From the NCBI RefSeq assembly GCF_900129315.1, contig NZ_FQUS01000002.1, positions 248,001-312,000 on the forward strand: a stretch of DNA of 64,000 nt, in the 5' to 3' direction. The notes under the pieces were generated by a model. That model worked only from the letters and a program-made list of their open reading frames with translations. It searched no databases and had not been told where the DNA came from. A program made the translations under genes and the position numbers. The stretch's first letter is position 1. Each line of letters starts with the position of its first letter. Positions 17,476 to 27,058 of the stretch are shown here, piece after piece. The DNA is from Fodinibius roseus. GTDB lineage: Bacteria > Bacteroidota > Rhodothermia > Balneolales > Balneolaceae.

Positions 17476-19053
17476 ATGATAGAAGCACTTTTGGAAGCCC
17501 TGCAACTGATTGTTTTCTCCCCGTCCATCTGGATGGTGATTATCCTGTCTGCCATATACGGGATCTTTTTAGGGGCCATCCCCGGCTTGACGGCTACGAT
17601 GGCGGTGGCCTTGTTTGTCCCTATTACCTACTGGATGGATCCTGTCCCGGCGCTGGCGGGTATTGCAACCATGACGGCCTGTGCTATTTTTGCCGGCGAT
17701 ATTCCCACGACGCTCCTGCGTATCCCGGGCACTCCGGCTTCGGCCGCCTATGTGGATGATGCCTACGCGTTCACCCGGAAGGGCCAGTCGGAGAAGCCGC
17801 TGGGGATGGCGCTGACGGGCAGTGTGATGGGGGGACTGTTCGGGGCGGTTATCCTTATTCTGCTGGGGGGACAGCTGGCCAGGGTGGCATCGATGTTCAG
17901 CGTGGCGGAATATTTCTGGTTGTACCTGCTGGGGCTGAGTTCGGCGGTCGTGGTGGCGCGCGGACCTGTTCTGAAGTCGCTGCTGGGCCTGCTTATCGGG
18001 CTGTTCCTTGCCTTGGTGGGACTGAGCGCCGTGCATACCGAAGCGCGGTTCACCTTTGGGCTGCCCCAGCTGTACCAGGGTATCAGTTTTATACCGGCCA
18101 TGATCGGCTTGTTCGGGCTTTCCGAGGTACTGCGGAACGTCATGAATATTCGAAAAGATAGATCCATCCCGGATCCGGCCGCAGATACGAGGGAGGAAAC
18201 GGGAGCAGGCGGCTGGTTGAAGCGGAATATATGGAGGCCTTTTGTGTCCGTCTTCCGGTCTCCTGTGAAGCTGATCAGCGGGCGGAAAGGTGATTTTTTG
18301 CGTTCCGGCTTAATCGGTTCTGTGACGGGCATGCTGCCCGGTGCGGGAGCGGATATGGGATCCTGGATTTCCCTGGCGGCCTCCAAACGATCCAGCAAGC
18401 ATCCGGAGGAGTATGGCAAAGGATCGCTGGAAGGGATTGCCGACGCTACGACAGCCAACAGTTCGGCCCTGGCCGGCACATGGATCCCGGCGCTGGTTTT
18501 CGGGATACCGGGGGATTCAATAACCGCGATTGTGATCGGGGTGTTGCTCATGAAAAACCTAAACCCGGGTCCGGAGATCTTTGCAAGCCAGCCGGTGCTG
18601 GTATACAGCATCTACCTGTCCTTCATCATCGCTAATCTGGCCCTGCTGGTCGTGGGCTATGTCGCCATCAAAACAGGCCGCTTTGTCATTAAGATCCCGC
18701 AAAAAATATTGCTCCCTGTAATTCTGTTGTTTTGTATTATCGGTTCTTTTGCGATCCAGGGGAGTTACTTTGATGTCGGTATCATGCTTGGGATGGGACT
18801 GCTTGGTTTTGTCCTGGAACGCCGGAAAATCCCGCTGGGCCCGGTCGTGCTGGGTATTATTTTAGGGGGACCGCTGGAAGAGCGGTTCATACAGACCGTT
18901 ACCGGATCGGAGGGAATCCTCTGGCCGTTCTTCAACCGTCCGATTGCCGCCCTGCTGGGTGTCGGCTTTCTGCTGCTTTGGGGATGGACGATATGGCGAA
19001 ATAGGAAAGACAAGTCCGAAGCTACGGATGAAGATGTTTCAATGCAGTCATAG
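17476..19053 (+). CDS. tctA: TctA large membrane subunit of TTT transporter
   Basis: Inner-membrane channel-forming subunit of a tripartite tricarboxylate transporter. About 525 residues with roughly 10-12 hydrophobic segments and the family signatures GAIPGLTATMAVALFVPITY near the N terminus and MLPGAGADMGSWISLA in the second half, the pseudo-repeat characteristic of TctA. FAGDIPTTLLRIPGTPASAA is also typical. It follows the fused TctC-TctB gene by 16 bases, so the three functional parts are encoded by two genes. The cluster also contains exported deacetylases and a SelA-like lyase, so the cargo may be a carboxylate released by them; that link is inferred. Confidence 0.95.
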   Translation: MIEALLEALQLIVFSPSIWMVIILSAIYGIFLGAIPGLTATMAVALFVPITYWMDPVPALAGIATMTACAIFAGDIPTTLLRIPGTPASAAYVDDAYAFTRKGQSEKPLGMALTGSVMGGLFGAVILILLGGQLARVASMFSVAEYFWLYLLGLSSAVVVARGPVLKSLLGLLIGLFLALVGLSAVHTEARFTFGLPQLYQGISFIPAMIGLFGLSEVLRNVMNIRKDRSIPDPAADTREETGAGGWLKRNIWRPFVSVFRSPVKLISGRKGDFLRSGLIGSVTGMLPGAGADMGSWISLAASKRSSKHPEEYGKGSLEGIADATTANSSALAGTWIPALVFGIPGDSITAIVIGVLLMKNLNPGPEIFASQPVLVYSIYLSFIIANLALLVVGYVAIKTGRFVIKIPQKILLPVILLFCIIGSFAIQGSYFDVGIMLGMGLLGFVLERRKIPLGPVVLGIILGGPLEERFIQTVTGSEGILWPFFNRPIAALLGVGFLLLWGWTIWRNRKDKSEATDEDVSMQS

Positions 19054-19600
19054 TGCCAAAAGATCCCTGCTTATAGTGTCAGCGCTAAAGATGCAGCAAG
19101 CCTTCTAAGCATGAAGACAAGGATGAATTTCGGGTCCGGCAGCTACTTGACGGTAGCGGGCAAAGATCTGAGGCAGGGGTAATTCATGATCTGCCGCATG
19201 CGGCCGGAAGGGTAGGGAGGGAGTTCTACAGGGGGGGTATATGATGTCGACTGGAAGTATTTCGGGAAAAAATGATGACCAAAAATGGTTGTCAGGGATG
19301 CTATTAATAAACGATGTTCAAATAAATCAGCTGCGAGGCTTTAAAAGGGAAACATAATGACAGTGTTTAAACAGACAGCAAAAATAAAATGAATTATTAC
19401 TTTTGATTGGTAAAATAAAAACTTTATTTAATATTTTCTAAGGGCTGAAAAATTGCTTGAAAGAAATGACAAGGATAAGCGGTGCGGTAGATAGCTTGTT
19501 GATGGGATAACAATGATCGGCTCATCGTGATCTGTCCTGAAAGGGATGTTTCAAGCTTTGACTGCTACATAATTGACGGATATTAAGTTATGAACCAGGA
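19054..19600. other. Intergenic region, no gene recognised
   Basis: This stretch of 547 bases separates the GC-rich TTT block from the sigma factor gene. The first 200 bases are GC-rich like the preceding genes and contain a 23-codon frame at 19111-19182 with no recognisable product, possibly gene debris. The remaining part turns AT-rich (19370-19450) and probably contains the sigma factor promoter, but no consensus is clear. Confidence 0.4.
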
Positions 19601-20140
19601 ATGAAAAGAAGATCAGCGGGGTCTATGCTTACACGGGAACAGTTCGACCGGTTGTTTAACAAATATGTGGATGATGTTGTCTCCTTTCTGTATACCTATA
19701 CCTCCGACAGTGCGCGGGTAAAAGACTGGACCCAGGAAGTTTTTATTAAAATGTGGAGGAAAAGAGAAAGAATTGATTTTGATCACCCTGCCTTTAAAAG
19801 TTACCTTCTGAAAACTGCACGAAATCACGCGCTTAAAAAACTAAAAAGAGCCAAAAGATACGACCGGTGGCTCGAAGAAAACCTGGAAAAACTTACCCAA
19901 GTGGAACCCCAAAGCGAGTCTGCGGCCAGATCCACCGAGGTACGGGAGGCGTACAGTGTGGCACTTTCTAAAATTTCCAATCGGGCGCGCCGGGCCTACC
20001 TGTTAAGCCGGGAGGAAGGATTGACCTATACCGAGATTGCCGAGGTAATGGATATCTCGCTTAAGACGGTGGAAACCCATATTAGCAAAGCACTGAATGT
20101 TCTGAGAGAAGAACTGGGAGATTTTTCCCGAAATAATTAA
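19601..20140 (+). CDS. ECF sigma factor of RNA polymerase (Bacteroidota-type sigma-70)
   Basis: Extracytoplasmic-function sigma factor, expected to transcribe the downstream SusCD unit on receipt of a signal through FecR. Region 2 is seen at FDRLFNKYVDDVVSFLYTYTS and DWTQEVFIKMWRKRE, and region 4 at SREEGLTYTEIAEVMDISLKTVETHISKALNVLREEL, a helix-turn-helix. Of 179 residues, normal length. ATG 19601 is used; ATG 19625 (MLTREQFDRLF) is an alternative. The cognate FecR gene follows on the same strand but only after 640 bases, unusually far for this pair. Confidence 0.93.
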   Translation: MKRRSAGSMLTREQFDRLFNKYVDDVVSFLYTYTSDSARVKDWTQEVFIKMWRKRERIDFDHPAFKSYLLKTARNHALKKLKRAKRYDRWLEENLEKLTQVEPQSESAARSTEVREAYSVALSKISNRARRAYLLSREEGLTYTEIAEVMDISLKTVETHISKALNVLREELGDFSRNN

Positions 20141-20662
20141 GAGGATATAGCGTGGGGGTGTAAACTGAATTCTGTCCGGGTTGTTAATGCAGAGCTTCGG
20201 GCGAAATCCTGCAAAAGGCTATCCAGCGTACAACTTCTAATATTCGGCTTCCCGCGACTACCTTTCTAATTCCATCCTGCCCTCCTATTAATCCCCGGCC
20301 ATGACAAGTTATACTTCACACTTCCTGCTTAAAGCCTGAATCTCTGCTTGCTCTGAATACCATATTTTGCAACGATTACTGACCTGCCTGTCACAATATA
20401 CGCGCAACGCTCGCACATTTTCCGGAGGTCATTACTCTATATTTTTCGTTTTATGCCTTCACGACGTGTGAAGCAGGAAAAATATATATTTTTTCCCTCA
20501 GGGTACCGGGCTTTGAAAAGGATTATATAAGTAGCCGTATTTTCCACAAGGATTTCTGGCGTATAGTTGTAACCACATGACAAGGATAAAGTTATATTTA
20601 TTTATGAGGCCAACAAACTATAACAGCGTGTAACATACTGCGAACGTTGCCCCCTCAGCGTC
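20141..20662. other. Long spacer between sigma and anti-sigma genes, no gene seen
   Basis: The sigma/FecR spacer of 640 bases holds no convincing ORF. No family 1 or family 2 element can be recognised in this first part. The final 120 bases contain the hairpin described in the next entry. Because sigma and FecR genes are usually a few tens of bases apart, the spacer may be an insertion remnant. Confidence 0.4.
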
Positions 20663-20755
20663 GGTGAAGAAAAAAATAGCGTGGGGGCGCAGGGGGCTGC
20701 GCTGTTATTTTTTCTTCGCCTTGCGGACATACAAATTTCTTGGTGAGAAATCCGG
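20663..20755. repeat. Large hairpin and possible family 2-like element end
   Basis: Long imperfect inverted repeat: GGTGAAGAAAAAAATAGCG (20663-20681) pairs with CGCTGTTATTTTTTCTTCGCC (20700-20720), and inside it GCGCAG pairs with CTGCGC. Immediately after, bases 20727-20752 read AATTTCTTGGTGAGAAATCCGGGG, very close to the right end of the family 2 element at 48440 (TTTCCTGGTGAATAATCCGGG). This suggests a remnant of a transposon-derived element directly upstream of fecR. It could also act as a terminator or attenuator. Confidence 0.5.
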
Positions 20756-20780
20756 GGTAGAATTTTAGGAAAAAACTGAT

Positions 20781-21866
20781 ATGGACGATTTTCCGAAACG
20801 ACAACTATTGATTAACTATCTGTTGGGCCTTTGTACGCCCGAAGAAGTGAAAGAGGTAGAGTACTGGCTGGATAAAGAGCCGGGCAATATTTCTTTATTG
20901 CAGGAAGTATCCAGAGAAATCGGCCACCAGGGTTCATTGTCCTTTACAGAGAAAGATGAAATCAGAGATCGTCTTTTTTCTGAAATAGAAAAGGAAGAGG
21001 GTACTCATTCTGGCCGTGAAAGGCGGGATTCAGATATAAAATCATCCTATTTTCAGCGCTCTCACCGTATCAGGGGAGGACTTTGGATGAAAGTGGCTGC
21101 CATGGCATTGATTATCGTGATGGCCGGAGGGATCGGTTTGTATTACAGTTATAATGACTTCCCTTCATCTCAAACCCAGTCAGAAATCAAGTTCGAACAG
21201 CGTACGTTGTCAAATGGACAAACAGCGACCCTGCGTTTTGGAGACGGATCAGTGATAAGGCTAAATGCCGGAAGCACGCTGCGGTATCCGGAAAAATTTG
21301 GTAGTGACAAGCGAGAAGTTTATTTGGAAGGTGAGGGCTTTTTCTCGGTTAATCGGGATGAATCCCGCCCTTTTATTGTTCATGCCGGGCCTACCACTAC
21401 GCGGGTATTGGGGACCTCATTTAATATCAGAGCGTACGATGATGATGTGCAGGTTGCTGTCGCAGAGGGTAAGGTGGCTGTTTCCAGGGAGGATGAGGAT
21501 GAAGAAATCGATTCCGAAGGAGAAAGCAGGGAAACGGAAACTATCTATCTGACCAAAAATCAATGGGTTACGTACCGGTCAGCCGGACAGCTTATCGAAA
21601 AGGGGGAAGGAAATATTGACGAACTGATCGCCTGGAAAGACAAGAGACTGGTATTCACAGATAAATCCCTGGATCACATAGCAGAACGGTTAGAGCGGTG
21701 GTATAATATCGATATCGTATTGTCGGATTCTTCTTTTGAAGAACGTCGCATGTCGGCCTCCTTTGAGGATGAACCTTTGACAGAAGTGCTGGCTGTCATC
21801 GCACTCTCCCTCGATTTGGACTATAAAAGAGAAGGTCGTAGAGTAACATTTCATAACAATGAATAA
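20781..21866 (+). CDS. FecR-type anti-sigma factor
   Basis: Inner-membrane anti-sigma factor that holds the ECF sigma factor and receives the signal from the STN domain of the next-encoded SusC. The cytoplasmic N-terminal part (FPKRQLLINYLLGLCTPEEV) is followed by one membrane segment (KVAAMALIIVMAGGIGLYYSY), then the periplasmic FecR domain (TLSNGQTATLRFGDGSVIRLNAGS through VLGTSFNIRAY) and a C-terminal DUF4974-type domain (DKSLDHIAERLERWYNIDIVL). At 361 residues the length is typical of the Bacteroidota form. An acidic stretch (EDEDEEIDSEGES) sits between the two periplasmic domains. The SusC gene follows within about 50 bases. Confidence 0.93.
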   Translation: MDDFPKRQLLINYLLGLCTPEEVKEVEYWLDKEPGNISLLQEVSREIGHQGSLSFTEKDEIRDRLFSEIEKEEGTHSGRERRDSDIKSSYFQRSHRIRGGLWMKVAAMALIIVMAGGIGLYYSYNDFPSSQTQSEIKFEQRTLSNGQTATLRFGDGSVIRLNAGSTLRYPEKFGSDKREVYLEGEGFFSVNRDESRPFIVHAGPTTTRVLGTSFNIRAYDDDVQVAVAEGKVAVSREDEDEEIDSEGESRETETIYLTKNQWVTYRSAGQLIEKGEGNIDELIAWKDKRLVFTDKSLDHIAERLERWYNIDIVLSDSSFEERRMSASFEDEPLTEVLAVIALSLDLDYKREGRRVTFHNNE

Positions 21867-21916
21867 CGATAACATTTACACATATGTCGGTTAATATTAA
21901 CAGAGGAAGCTTAATT

Positions 21917-24900
21917 ATGATAAACAGGGACAGATATATCGATCTATATGAACGGATAGCTAAACTCGTCTCCATGGTTGTTCTGTTTGGAGTATTGGCA
22001 TTGCCGCTGATGGGACAGGATAGCCAGCAGGCAAACGAACAGGTGGCGTCAGTCGGAACACTGGAACAGCTTCTTAATACAGAAGTCAGGCAGGATATTG
22101 ACGAATCTTCCGTATTAAATAAGAGCATCACACTACGGGTCGAGCAAACTACCTTGCTTGACGCTTTAAAATCCATTGCCTCCAAAGGCCATTTAAAACT
22201 TTCGTATGACACTCAATTGCCTGTTCTGGGAAATCACTTAAGCCTTGACCTTGAGGAGATAAGCATACAGGATGCCCTCTGGAAAGTATTGGAGAATACC
22301 GGCTTGCGGTTTGCTGTTTCGCCCAGCGGACAACTGATATTGATGAATAAGAATGAAAAACTTACTATCCAACGCGTTCAGGAAACGATTACAGGGACCG
22401 TGACCGATGCCCGGACAGGGGAAACACTCCCGGGCGTGAATATTCTGTTGAAGGGGACCTCAACCGGGGCATCGACTGACGGTGAGGGTTATTATGAGGT
22501 AACCGTGCCTTCCCTGCAGGATACCCTCGTGTTTACCTATATTGGCTATCAGCGGCAGGAGGTGGCCATTAGCGGACGAACGGAAATTGATATTACCCTG
22601 CAGCCACAGGCTATTTCTGGTGAAGAGCTGGTAGTCGTGGGATATGGCACGCAGGAGCGCCAGGATGTAACAGGTTCTGTAAGTACGATCAGCAGTGAAG
22701 GACTGGAATCCCGTCCCGCCACCAATATGACTTCCCTGCTGCAGGGTAAAAGCCCCGGTGTGACAATTACACAGTCTTCGGGACAACCGGGACAGGAAGA
22801 TCACAGTATTTTGATCCGTGGGGTAGGGACGATGAACAACTCTTCGCCGATGGTCCTGATCGACGGTGTTGAGGCTTCAATGGACGATGTCAATCCCAAT
22901 GACGTGGAGAGCGTGAGTGTACTGAAGGATGCGGCTTCTGCTGCTATCTATGGCTCTCGCGCTGCAAACGGGGTCGTGTTGATAACAACCAAACGGGGCA
23001 ACAGGGAGAGCATGAATGTTTCGTATAAAACACATATCGGCTGGCAGCAGGCCACCCGTCTTCCGGAATATGTTTCGTCCGCTGAATATGGACGGTTGTT
23101 AAATGAGGCAAACATAAATGAAGGACTTGATCCCCGGTACACACAGGAAGAAATAACAAAATTTGAAACCGGATCGGACCCTTATAATTACCCGAATACG
23201 CAGTGGCTTGATCTGTTGCTGCAGGGTTCGGGCTTTACACAAAATCATGATCTCAGTTTTGCCGGAGGCAGTGATGTGAACCGGTATAGAGTATCGCTGG
23301 GTTACAATGAGCAATATGGCCTAATGGAAAAGGCAAATAGTGATCGCTACAATTTGCGGATCAACTTCGACAGTGACGTGACCGATTGGTTCGATCTGGG
23401 CGTCAATGCTTCCCTGACACGCAGGGAAACGACCAATCCCGCTAATCCGTTCAACAGCGGAGGGTCCGTTTACCAGTTTTTCCGGCAGGCGAACCGCATT
23501 CCGCCCATCGTTGCCAATAAATACGAGGATGGGGCGTGGGACCGCCATGACGATGGCAATCCCATTGCCTGGATTGAAGAAGGAGGGAAGTATCAGGAAA
23601 AGAATTCACGGGTCGTGGGGAGCCTGACCGGCGAAGCTCACTTAATGGAGGGCTTGTCGCTGCAGGGGACGGCCAGCGCGAATTATGAGCTCAGCGACGG
23701 CAAGGATCATGACCGGACGATTGCATATGGTGATGGGTCCGTACAGGGACCAAATTCGGTGGAGGACCAGGTGTATCGGAGCTCTGTTACGGTACTGGAA
23801 GCCATGCTGGAGTACGACCGGAGGCACGGAGATCACGGAATAAATGGCCTGCTGGGAGTCTACAGAAAAAGAGAGCTCGGCAACTCCCTAAGCGCCTATC
23901 GCCAGGAGTTTCCCTCTAATGACATATCGGAGCTGACGGCGGGTTCGCAAGAGGGCTGGTCGAATGACGGTTCGGCAGTTGAATCCAAGCTGGGTTCCTA
24001 TTTCGGAAGGATAAATTATGATTTTAGAAGCCGGTATCTTGTCCAGGCCAATTTGAGATATGACGGATCCTCCAAATTTGCCCGGGAGCAGCGCTGGGGA
24101 TGGTTTCCTTCCTTTTCCGCCGGATGGCGAATCGCCGAGGAGTCTTTCATGGACGATATCAGCTGGATTAATGAACTGAAGTTAAGAGGATCCTGGGGTA
24201 AGCTGGGGAATAACAGAATCGGCAACTATCAATATATACCGCTTATATCGCTTGGGCAGAACTATAATTTCGGGGGATCAGCATCGAGCGGAGCCGCACA
24301 AACCAGTCCGACCAACCCGGATATCACATGGGAGACGACCACAGAGATGGATATCGGTTTTGATGCGGGTCTGTTTGAAAACCAGCTCTCCCTGACCTTC
24401 GATTACTATAATCGGTATACCGACGATATTCTTACCTCTGTTCCTGTTTCCGACATATACGGGTTGCCCGCACCTACGGTGAATGCCGGGGCTATGAGGA
24501 ACAGGGGAATAGAGTTTGAGGTTGCTCACAACAATAATATCCGTGATTTCCAGTATGATGTGTCCCTTTACGGAGCCTATAATATCAACAAGGTGGAGCG
24601 GTACGAGAATCCTGATATCGGGACCAGCATTCGAAAAGAGGGCATTGCATGGAATTCGTACTATGGTTATGAGGCGATCGGCGTTTTCCAAAATGAAGCA
24701 GATGTCGATGCAAGTCCCCACATACCGGGGAATACTCCTGCCGTGGGCGATCAGAAATACCAAGACCAAAATGGTGACGGGGTTATCAACGGCGATGACC
24801 GGATTGTGCTTGGGAATACGATCCCGGAAATTACCTTTGGTTTTAACCTGGGGCTCAATTACAAGGGATTTGACCTTTCCACCTTTTTCCAGGGCGCGGA

Positions 24901-25312
24901 CAGAGTCTACCGGACCATTCATCCGGAAGCCATGTGGCCTTTCCAGAACGGGGCGAAAGTTCAGCAAATGCATATGGATCGCACGATCGTTGAGAATAAC
25001 GAAGTGGTCCGGGAAGGCCGCTATCCGAGAGTGGTAACGACGGCCTTGACGGGGCATACCACCAGCTATTATCAGTTTAGCTCCTTTAGTGTGCTTGATG
25101 CGGCTTATATACGACTGAAAAATATTCAGCTTGGCTATACCGTGCCGGTCACATGGTCGGGCGATTATTTATCCAATGTGAGGGTGTTTTTCAGCGGTGA
25201 GAATTTGCTGACCATAACCGGATTTCCGGGGAACTATGACCCCGAAACGCCCAATGGGGTTGGTTATCCTCAAGTTAAAACGTATACGCTTGGATTAAAT
25301 ATTACATTTTAA
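21917..25312 (+). CDS. SusC/RagA-type TonB-dependent receptor with STN signalling domain
   Basis: Outer-membrane importer with its own transcription-signalling domain. The start at ATG 21917 is preferred because AGAGGAAG lies about 9 bases upstream and the product begins directly with a signal peptide (LVSMVVLFGVLALPLMGQ); ATG 21884 in the same frame would add 11 residues. The STN domain follows (SITLRVEQTTLLDALKSIAS), then the carboxypeptidase-like repeat (TGTVTDARTGETLPGVNILL), a TonB-box-like segment (EELVVVGYGTQ), plug with VLKDAASAAIYGSRAANGV, and beta-barrel. It is the fourth part of a sigma/FecR/SusC/SusD unit, so binding of substrate should induce the operon. Substrate unknown. Confidence 0.95.
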   Translation: MINRDRYIDLYERIAKLVSMVVLFGVLALPLMGQDSQQANEQVASVGTLEQLLNTEVRQDIDESSVLNKSITLRVEQTTLLDALKSIASKGHLKLSYDTQLPVLGNHLSLDLEEISIQDALWKVLENTGLRFAVSPSGQLILMNKNEKLTIQRVQETITGTVTDARTGETLPGVNILLKGTSTGASTDGEGYYEVTVPSLQDTLVFTYIGYQRQEVAISGRTEIDITLQPQAISGEELVVVGYGTQERQDVTGSVSTISSEGLESRPATNMTSLLQGKSPGVTITQSSGQPGQEDHSILIRGVGTMNNSSPMVLIDGVEASMDDVNPNDVESVSVLKDAASAAIYGSRAANGVVLITTKRGNRESMNVSYKTHIGWQQATRLPEYVSSAEYGRLLNEANINEGLDPRYTQEEITKFETGSDPYNYPNTQWLDLLLQGSGFTQNHDLSFAGGSDVNRYRVSLGYNEQYGLMEKANSDRYNLRINFDSDVTDWFDLGVNASLTRRETTNPANPFNSGGSVYQFFRQANRIPPIVANKYEDGAWDRHDDGNPIAWIEEGGKYQEKNSRVVGSLTGEAHLMEGLSLQGTASANYELSDGKDHDRTIAYGDGSVQGPNSVEDQVYRSSVTVLEAMLEYDRRHGDHGINGLLGVYRKRELGNSLSAYRQEFPSNDISELTAGSQEGWSNDGSAVESKLGSYFGRINYDFRSRYLVQANLRYDGSSKFAREQRWGWFPSFSAGWRIAEESFMDDISWINELKLRGSWGKLGNNRIGNYQYIPLISLGQNYNFGGSASSGAAQTSPTNPDITWETTTEMDIGFDAGLFENQLSLTFDYYNRYTDDILTSVPVSDIYGLPAPTVNAGAMRNRGIEFEVAHNNNIRDFQYDVSLYGAYNINKVERYENPDIGTSIRKEGIAWNSYYGYEAIGVFQNEADVDASPHIPGNTPAVGDQKYQDQNGDGVINGDDRIVLGNTIPEITFGFNLGLNYKGFDLSTFFQGADRVYRTIHPEAMWPFQNGAKVQQMHMDRTIVENNEVVREGRYPRVVTTALTGHTTSYYQFSSFSVLDAAYIRLKNIQLGYTVPVTWSGDYLSNVRVFFSGENLLTITGFPGNYDPETPNGVGYPQVKTYTLGLNITF

Positions 25313-25333
25313 AATAATTTAAAGAGATATACT

Positions 25334-26923
25334 ATGAAAAAGCTAATATACTTTTTGACCATAACAACGTTTGGGCTGGGAGTTACCTCGTGTGGCGATG
25401 GTTTTTTGGATGTGACGCCCAAAAATTCGTTGTCTGACAATACTTTTTGGCAAACGGAGCAAGATGCCGAGCTGGCCCTTGCAGGCCTGTACGAAAACTG
25501 GGAAACCTGGTCAAATATCATCTACTTTGACGGGATGAGCGATAACGCCTATTATCCGGGCTGGAGCCATAAAATAGACGGATCCGCCTCTCCCACAAAT
25601 CTTGCTGAATCCTACTGGGGAGACCCGTACAGCGGCGACTGGTTTGAATACGGTCGAATCCGGAAGTACAATAATTTCCTTGAAAAGATCGAAAATGTTT
25701 CCATGGACGAGGCCACGAAAGAGCGTTATAAGGCCGAGGCTCGATTTTTAAGGGCCTATAATTATTTTTACAAGGTGATGATGTTCGGCGATATGCCGCT
25801 GGTTACCGAAACACTCGGGCCGGATGCGGTCATGGCGAGAACGCCCGCTGAGGAAGTCAAAAGTTTTATCCTTCAGGAGCTGGATGAGATCAGTGACAAG
25901 CTTCCCGTTCAAAACATGGTTCAGTCAGAGGGACATATTACCAGCGGTGCCGCGCGCGCCCTGAAAGCAAGGCTGGAGCTCTATATGGGGAATTATGCCA
26001 CCGCGATGGAGGATGCCCAAGCGGTTATCGAGATGGGTGTGTATGAGCTGTACCCGGATTACCGGCAGCTGTTTTTAAGCGAATCGGATAACGAAGAGGC
26101 GATATTGAGCATCAAGTTTACCCAGGATATCTATCCGAGCAGGCATCCCCAGTTCATGCTTCCGGGCATGGGGGGAGGCTATGCGAATGTATCGGGTACC
26201 TATGATATGGTCGAGGCCTACGAAACCATGAACGGACTCCCCATTTCTGAAGATCCAACCTACGACCCGGACAATCCTTTCGAAAACAGGGATCCCCGTC
26301 TGGAGAAGTCATTGCTTTACCCGGGACAAGAGTGGGATGGAAGGTATTATAATCCGTTGGACCAGCAGATTCCCAACGAGGAAGGTGATATGGTAAGCAA
26401 CCCGGATTACTATGAGAACTCCGTGGGATCTCCGGCGGGATTGATTATCAAGAAATACGTGGAGCCGATGCCCGAGGCGGTCATGCAGAACAGCGGACAG
26501 GACCTCATGGTCATTCGGCTGCCTGAAATGTACCTGACCTATGCCGAGGCCGCGTTTGAAACCGGGCAGAATATGGCACAGGGACTTGAATATCTCAACA
26601 GGGTACGAAAACGGGCCGGACTGCCGGAAGCGACCGCACTGACGGAAGCGCTGGTGCGGCGGGAGCGACGGGTGGAATTCGCCTTTGAAAACCTGCGGTA
26701 TTTTGATATTGTCCGATGGGATCTCGGCGAGGAGTCCATCGACGGGACGGTATACGGGGTCCGGAAGGGTTCTGTGAACAATGAGACCGGTGAGGTCACC
26801 TGGGAATCGGAACATATCATTCTGGAAGAAAGAAATTTCGTGGCGGAAAGAAACTATCTGCTGCCGATCCCCCAGCGTGAGATGGACAACAATCCTGAAA
26901 TGACCCAAAACCCGGGATATTGA
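25334..26923 (+). CDS. SusD/RagB-type lipoprotein
   Basis: Surface substrate-binding lipoprotein paired with the SusC gene 21 bases upstream. Signal MKKLIYFLTITTFGLG ends at a lipidated Cys (VTSC). SusD hallmarks: SLSDNTFWQTEQDAELALAGLY, AEARFLRAYNYFYKVMMFGDMPLV, LRYFDIVRWDLG and the terminal NYLLPIPQREMDNNPEMTQN. Length 529 residues. Unlike the first SusD in this window it has only a short loop before the LPIP motif, with no discoidin insertion. Confidence 0.95.
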   Translation: MKKLIYFLTITTFGLGVTSCGDGFLDVTPKNSLSDNTFWQTEQDAELALAGLYENWETWSNIIYFDGMSDNAYYPGWSHKIDGSASPTNLAESYWGDPYSGDWFEYGRIRKYNNFLEKIENVSMDEATKERYKAEARFLRAYNYFYKVMMFGDMPLVTETLGPDAVMARTPAEEVKSFILQELDEISDKLPVQNMVQSEGHITSGAARALKARLELYMGNYATAMEDAQAVIEMGVYELYPDYRQLFLSESDNEEAILSIKFTQDIYPSRHPQFMLPGMGGGYANVSGTYDMVEAYETMNGLPISEDPTYDPDNPFENRDPRLEKSLLYPGQEWDGRYYNPLDQQIPNEEGDMVSNPDYYENSVGSPAGLIIKKYVEPMPEAVMQNSGQDLMVIRLPEMYLTYAEAAFETGQNMAQGLEYLNRVRKRAGLPEATALTEALVRRERRVEFAFENLRYFDIVRWDLGEESIDGTVYGVRKGSVNNETGEVTWESEHIILEERNFVAERNYLLPIPQREMDNNPEMTQNPGY

Positions 26924-27058
26924 TTTGTAATACTAATATATTACCTGACTTCTTAGATGCGAGCGTTGTGATCATTATTTTTGTCCTGCATTAATCAATG
27001 ATACACACATATCAGAAGGCGATTATACGTCATAATTTAAATATAATGGTGTACAAAC

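Noticed and set aside
17569-18611. Long antisense frames opposite tctA
   Set aside because: Shadows of a GC-rich gene; their products are low in hydrophobic cores and resemble no family, while the plus-strand frame is an unmistakable TctA.
24278-25057. 259-codon antisense frame opposite the STN SusC gene
   Set aside because: Entirely within a clear SusC barrel region; no family features, no start signals.
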